From: Timonella senegalensis JC301 | GTDB taxonomy: Bacteria; Actinomycetota; Actinomycetes; Actinomycetales; Cellulomonadaceae | DNA: 64,000 nt | Reading direction: 5' to 3' | Assembly: GCF_000312125.1 (NCBI RefSeq) | Contig: NZ_HE978641.1 | Coordinates: 367,436-431,435 of the forward strand | Shown: positions 60,940-64,000 of the stretch, piece by piece | Layout of the letters: each line of letters begins with the position of its first letter | How positions within the stretch are numbered: position 1 is the first letter of the stretch | The notes under the pieces: model-generated | Databases searched by the model: none | What the model was told of the DNA's origin: nothing | What the model saw: the letters and a program-made list of their open reading frames with translations, nothing else | Program-made: the position numbers and the translations under genes

Positions 60940-62218
60940 GGGCAACCGGCTCCAGCACCTCGAGGCCGCCCAGGTATGGACGCAAGCCCTCGGGAACACG
61001 CACCGAGCCGTCTGGCTGCTGGTGGTTCTCGAGGATCGCGACGATCCAGCGGGTGGTGGCGAGGGTTCCGTTGAGGGTCGCAACCATGCGCGTCTCAGAC
61101 TTGCCGTTGACCTCCGCGCGCTCGCGTACGTTAAGGCGGCGTGCCTGGAACGTAGTGCAGTTCGAGGTCGAGGTGAGCTCGAGGAAGCGCTCCTGAGTGG
61201 GCAGCCATGCCTCGCAGTCGAACTTGCGGGCGGCGGAGGAGCCCAAGTCACCGGCGGCCGTGTCGATCACGCGGTACGGGAGTTCGCACTTCTTGAGCAT
61301 CTCCTCTTCCCACGCGAGCAGGCGCTGGTGCTCTGCCGCAGCGTCCTCAACCTTGCAGTACGAGAACATCTCAACCTTGTGGAACTGGTGCACACGGATG
61401 ATGCCGCGCACGTCCTTGCCGTGCGATCCGGCCTCACGGCGGTAGCACGCGCTCCAGCCTGCGTAGCGCTTGGGGCCGTCCTCGAGGTCAATGATCTCCT
61501 CGGAGTGGTAGCCCGCGAGCGCAACCTCAGACGTACCCACAAGGTACTGGTCGTCTGCATTCAGGTAGTAGATTTCGTCCGCATGAGCTCCGAGGAAGCC
61601 GGTTCCCCGCATGATGTTTGGGTTGACGATCGTTGGGGTGATCATCGGGGTGAAGCCGGCCTGGACGGCCTGGTCCACTGCAGCATTGAGGAGGGCAAGC
61701 TCGAGGCGCGCGCCAACTCCGGTGAGGTAGTAGAAGCGGGAGCCGGAGACCTTGGCACCGCGCTCGGTGTCGATTGCCTTGAGGCCCTCACCGAGTGCGA
61801 GGTGGTCCTTGGGCTCGAAGCCCTCGGCTGCGAAGTCGCGTGGGGTGCCCTCGTGGCGCAGGACGATGTAGTCTTCCTCGCCACCTGCTGGGGCGCCCTC
61901 GACGAGGTTACCGATCGAGGACATGAGCTGAGCTAGGGTCTCGCCGGACTCGTTCGCCACTGCCTGGAGGCGCTTGACCTCGGCGGCCAGCTCCTTGGTG
62001 CGAGCAAGAAGCGCCTGCTTCTCCTCGCCCTGGGCCTTGGCTACGACCTTACCAAGGGACTTCTGCTCTGCACGCAAGTTTTCGAACTCGACCAGAGACG
62101 ATCGACGTACCGAATCAGCCTCGAGGATCGAGTCAACGATCGCTGGGTCATCGCCGCGCACAATCTGGCTCTGGCGGACAAGGTCTGGGTTTTCGCGGAG
62201 GATACGTAGATCAATCAC
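60932..62218 (-). CDS. serS: Seryl-tRNA synthetase
   Basis: 428 residues, class II synthetase. N-terminal coiled-coil arm about 30-100 ([22 protein letters not shown]), motif 2 [14 protein letters not shown] and motif 3 [19 protein letters not shown]-like sequence ([10 protein letters not shown]). Charges both tRNA-Ser genes seen here. GTG start at 62218, six bases after TAATCT: a leaderless transcript is likely. Forms an operon with the HAD gene. Confidence 0.98.
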   Translation of the reverse strand: MIDLRILRENPDLVRQSQIVRGDDPAIVDSILEADSVRRSSLVEFENLRAEQKSLGKVVAKAQGEEKQALLARTKELAAEVKRLQAVANESGETLAQLMSSIGNLVEGAPAGGEEDYIVLRHEGTPRDFAAEGFEPKDHLALGEGLKAIDTERGAKVSGSRFYYLTGVGARLELALLNAAVDQAVQAGFTPMITPTIVNPNIMRGTGFLGAHADEIYYLNADDQYLVGTSEVALAGYHSEEIIDLEDGPKRYAGWSACYRREAGSHGKDVRGIIRVHQFHKVEMFSYCKVEDAAAEHQRLLAWEEEMLKKCELPYRVIDTAAGDLGSSAARKFDCEAWLPTQERFLELTSTSNCTTFQARRLNVRERAEVNGKSETRMVATLNGTLATTRWIVAILENHQQPDGSVRVPEGLRPYLGGLEVLEPVARG

Positions 62219-62274
62219 CTCACTAGATTACCTACAACACGCAAATCTGTGGCAATGAGGGATAACGTGGTGGC

Positions 62275-63495
62275 ATGAATGCCGATCAGTGGTTACTTGT
62301 TGCGACTATCGTTCTGCTCGCGGCGGTTGTCGCGGTTGGCCTTGTTGCCGTGCTTGAGTTGCGTGCGCTGCGCGCGTTCCGGCATGGGGAAGCGGCGGCT
62401 GGAACCGCTGACCTGCTTCACGACGATATTCCAAGCACTCCCCCTCCTCCCCTTCTCGCTTTTGTTGCGAACCCGTCAAAACCCAACATTGCCGCCCTCA
62501 AGTCTCCTGTTCTTGCTCGGTGTGCGGCCGAGGGCTTGCCTGAGCCGCTGTGGCTTGAGACCACGGTCGACGACCCAGGCAGGGGTCAGGCTGCCGAGGC
62601 GGTCGCGCGTGGCGCGAGCCTCGTGGTGGCGATGGGCGGGGATGGCACGGTTCGATCTGTGGCCTCCCACATGGTGACCACTGACGTGCCCATGGGAATC
62701 ATCCCCGTGGGCACGGGAAACCTACTGGCCCGAAACCTTGACATTCCAATCGCTTCGTTGGACGAGGCATTCGACATCATCATCCAGGGGATCGACCGCC
62801 CGATCGATGTGGGGTGGCTCCAAGTCATCGAGCCCGACACATCCGCTCTTGCCCAACTCGAGGACAGGGCCAAGAACGCCCGCCGTCAGAGTGAACGGAG
62901 CAAGGCGCAGGCCGCGATCGACGCGGGCGAGGCCCAGCCTGCGGGCACTGAGAAGCACCTATTCCTTGTCATCTCCGGGGTGGGCTTCGACGCGGCAATG
63001 ATCGCGGATGCGGACGCAACCCTCAAGGCGAAGATGGGTTGGGTTGCCTACTTTGTGGCGGGCATGCGTCACCTGCACGGGAGCCGGCTCAACGCTCGCA
63101 TCAGCCTAGACGGCAGGAGATTCCAGACCCAGCTGCGCACCCTGCTCATAGGGAACTGCGGCAAACTTCCGGGCGGGATCACCCTCATCCCCGACGCCGT
63201 GATCGATGACGGCATCCACGACGTGGCGGCGGTGGATACCCGCGGAGGGATTGCAGGCTGGGTCCAACTCTTTGGCGAAGTAGTGCTGCAGGGTTACGGC
63301 CTTAAAAACGAGCTCCCTACAAAAGTGGGGCGTATCGACCACATTCAGGCGAAAACCACGGAGATTCTCATCCTCGAGGGAGCTCAAGCGCAGGTGGACG
63401 GTGACATCGTGGGCCGGGCCAAGCGCGTCAAGACGTGGGTCGACCCGAAGGCTCTCGTGGTCCGCACCCCCGTGCCGAGCCTAGAAACCCGCTAG
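62275..63495 (+). CDS. Diacylglycerol/lipid kinase-family protein
   Basis: 406 residues. N-terminal TM helix LLVATIVLLAAVVAVGLVAVL, then the DAGK catalytic domain: FVANPSKPN near 63, MGGDGTVRSVA near 120 and PVGTGNLLARNLDIP near 144. The C-terminal half has GVGFDAAMI and the GGITLIPDA strand. Phosphorylates a lipid or sphingoid-type substrate in the membrane. Divergent from serS; TAACGT lies six bases before the ATG (leaderless). Confidence 0.92.
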   Translation: MNADQWLLVATIVLLAAVVAVGLVAVLELRALRAFRHGEAAAGTADLLHDDIPSTPPPPLLAFVANPSKPNIAALKSPVLARCAAEGLPEPLWLETTVDDPGRGQAAEAVARGASLVVAMGGDGTVRSVASHMVTTDVPMGIIPVGTGNLLARNLDIPIASLDEAFDIIIQGIDRPIDVGWLQVIEPDTSALAQLEDRAKNARRQSERSKAQAAIDAGEAQPAGTEKHLFLVISGVGFDAAMIADADATLKAKMGWVAYFVAGMRHLHGSRLNARISLDGRRFQTQLRTLLIGNCGKLPGGITLIPDAVIDDGIHDVAAVDTRGGIAGWVQLFGEVVLQGYGLKNELPTKVGRIDHIQAKTTEILILEGAQAQVDGDIVGRAKRVKTWVDPKALVVRTPVPSLETR

Positions 63496-63613
63496 GGCTG
63501 GCACATCCCCTCGGTTTCTGGATAATTCCTGCACGCAGCCCGTGCGCGCAATCCTCACAGAGAATGACGAAGTTACGCCCAAGAACGCGCAGTGCGTCAA
63601 TTAGGCTGGTGGG

Positions 63614-64000
63614 GTGCCTCTCGCTTCCTTAGTTCCCCAACTGCGCTCCCGCACAGCGCCTGCGCTCCTTGCAGCCGTCTGTGCACTGGTGTGCGCTCTG
63701 GTCCTCACCCCGGCGGGTGCTCTTGCCAGCGGTTTCCCCAGTTCGTCGGACACGGTCGCTCAGGTTGCTACGGCTGCCACGGCGCGTACCTCGACCACTG
63801 CCATAACCGCGCTGGCCACCACACCAGACACCGCACCCGTGGCGACGAGCGAAAACGTGCAGGGCAACCGGGTAGTGTTCATCGGCGCTTCGGGGTTGCG
63901 ATGGGCCGACGTCTCCGCAGACCACATGCCAAGCGTGAACAGGTTCGCACACACAGCGGCCATCGGAAATCTCATCACCCGGACCGTGTACACCTCAGCT
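63614..64000 (+). CDS. Secreted/membrane protein, N-terminal part, cut by window edge
   Basis: First 129 codons of a frame open to the right edge. Signal peptide LLAAVCALVCALVLTPAGALA near 19-39, Ala/Thr-rich linker, then VVFIGASGLRWADVSADHMPSVNRFA near 87. The last part resembles actinobacterial integral-membrane proteins with an alkaline-phosphatase-like N-terminal region; this is a tentative reading. GTG 63614 is six bases after TAGGCT. Confidence 0.7.
   Translation, partial: MPLASLVPQLRSRTAPALLAAVCALVCALVLTPAGALASGFPSSSDTVAQVATAATARTSTTAITALATTPDTAPVATSENVQGNRVVFIGASGLRWADVSADHMPSVNRFAHTAAIGNLITRTVYTSA

Noticed and set aside
60940-61251. N-terminal extension of the HAD phosphatase frame
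   Set aside because: The extra 104 residues are an out-of-frame reading of serS; the GTG overlapping the serS stop starts the real domain.

Overview
The window looks like the chromosome of a high-GC Actinobacterium (Actinomycetota), probably a facultative anaerobe. Supporting signs are two HspR-type HAIR operators in front of dnaK, a complete conservon (CvnA-D) operon, a class E sortase with its usual small membrane partner, DUF4235 and ThrE families, many GTG/TTG starts, and several genes whose start codon sits 6-7 bases behind a TAnnnT -10 box (leaderless transcripts). Class III anaerobic ribonucleotide reductase points to growth without oxygen. I cannot name the species.

Layout. 1-0.9 kb: 5' part of dnaK (minus). 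0.9-2.6 kb: intergenic four-fold palindromic repeats and an orphan AbiEi/DUF559 gene. 2.6-5.8 kb: minus operon of MMPL exporter, pyrimidine-dimer glycosylase and MarR repressor. 6-9.5 kb: small stress membrane protein, SBF-type transporter, double-GNAT enzyme, unknown membrane protein. 9.6-13.6 kb: TPP riboswitch and thiBPQ thiamine uptake operon. 13.8-21.8 kb: DUF4235, NERD protein, SDR, two-domain VOC enzyme, DsbA-like thioredoxin-fold enzyme with a coupled 56-residue peptide, small membrane protein, MFS transporter, GNAT, and a candidate small RNA. 21.9-23.3 kb: TnpB remnant with an N-terminal frameshift. 23.5-29.2 kb: cold-shock gene with a structured leader, then three consecutive sigma-factor-like genes carrying fused zinc-binding anti-sigma motifs, two of them with long proline-rich extensions. 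29.2-35.5 kb: acyltransferase, META-domain protein, two identical tRNA-Arg genes flanking a lipoprotein and a secreted Ig-like protein. 35.7-39.1 kb: ABC transporter pair and MFS transporter. 39.2-42.7 kb: nrdDG and a GNAT. 42.9-48.1 kb: two tRNA-Ser genes, ThrE-type exporter, YjbR protein, class E sortase operon, lipoprotein. 48.3-54.1 kb: conservon. 54.2-64 kb: quinone oxidoreductase, sugar ABC importer with LacI repressor, HAD phosphatase, serS, diacylglycerol-kinase-like protein and the start of a secreted/membrane protein.

Three signals go beyond gene content. First, a degenerate motif of about 22 bases (left half ATTTWCGACGATC, right half NTGGTCACC) recurs about twenty times on both strands, and at three convergent or gene-end positions it forms inverted pairs, one of them a 25-bp perfect terminator stem. 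Second, DosR/DevR-like boxes (core GGGACT-WW-AGTCCC) lie upstream of nrdD, upstream of the SDR gene (two sites) and upstream of a candidate non-coding RNA, suggesting a hypoxia-type regulon. Third, the tandem sigma/anti-sigma fusion genes form a candidate one-component membrane sensing cluster. All coordinates were read by eye; no search or folding program was run.
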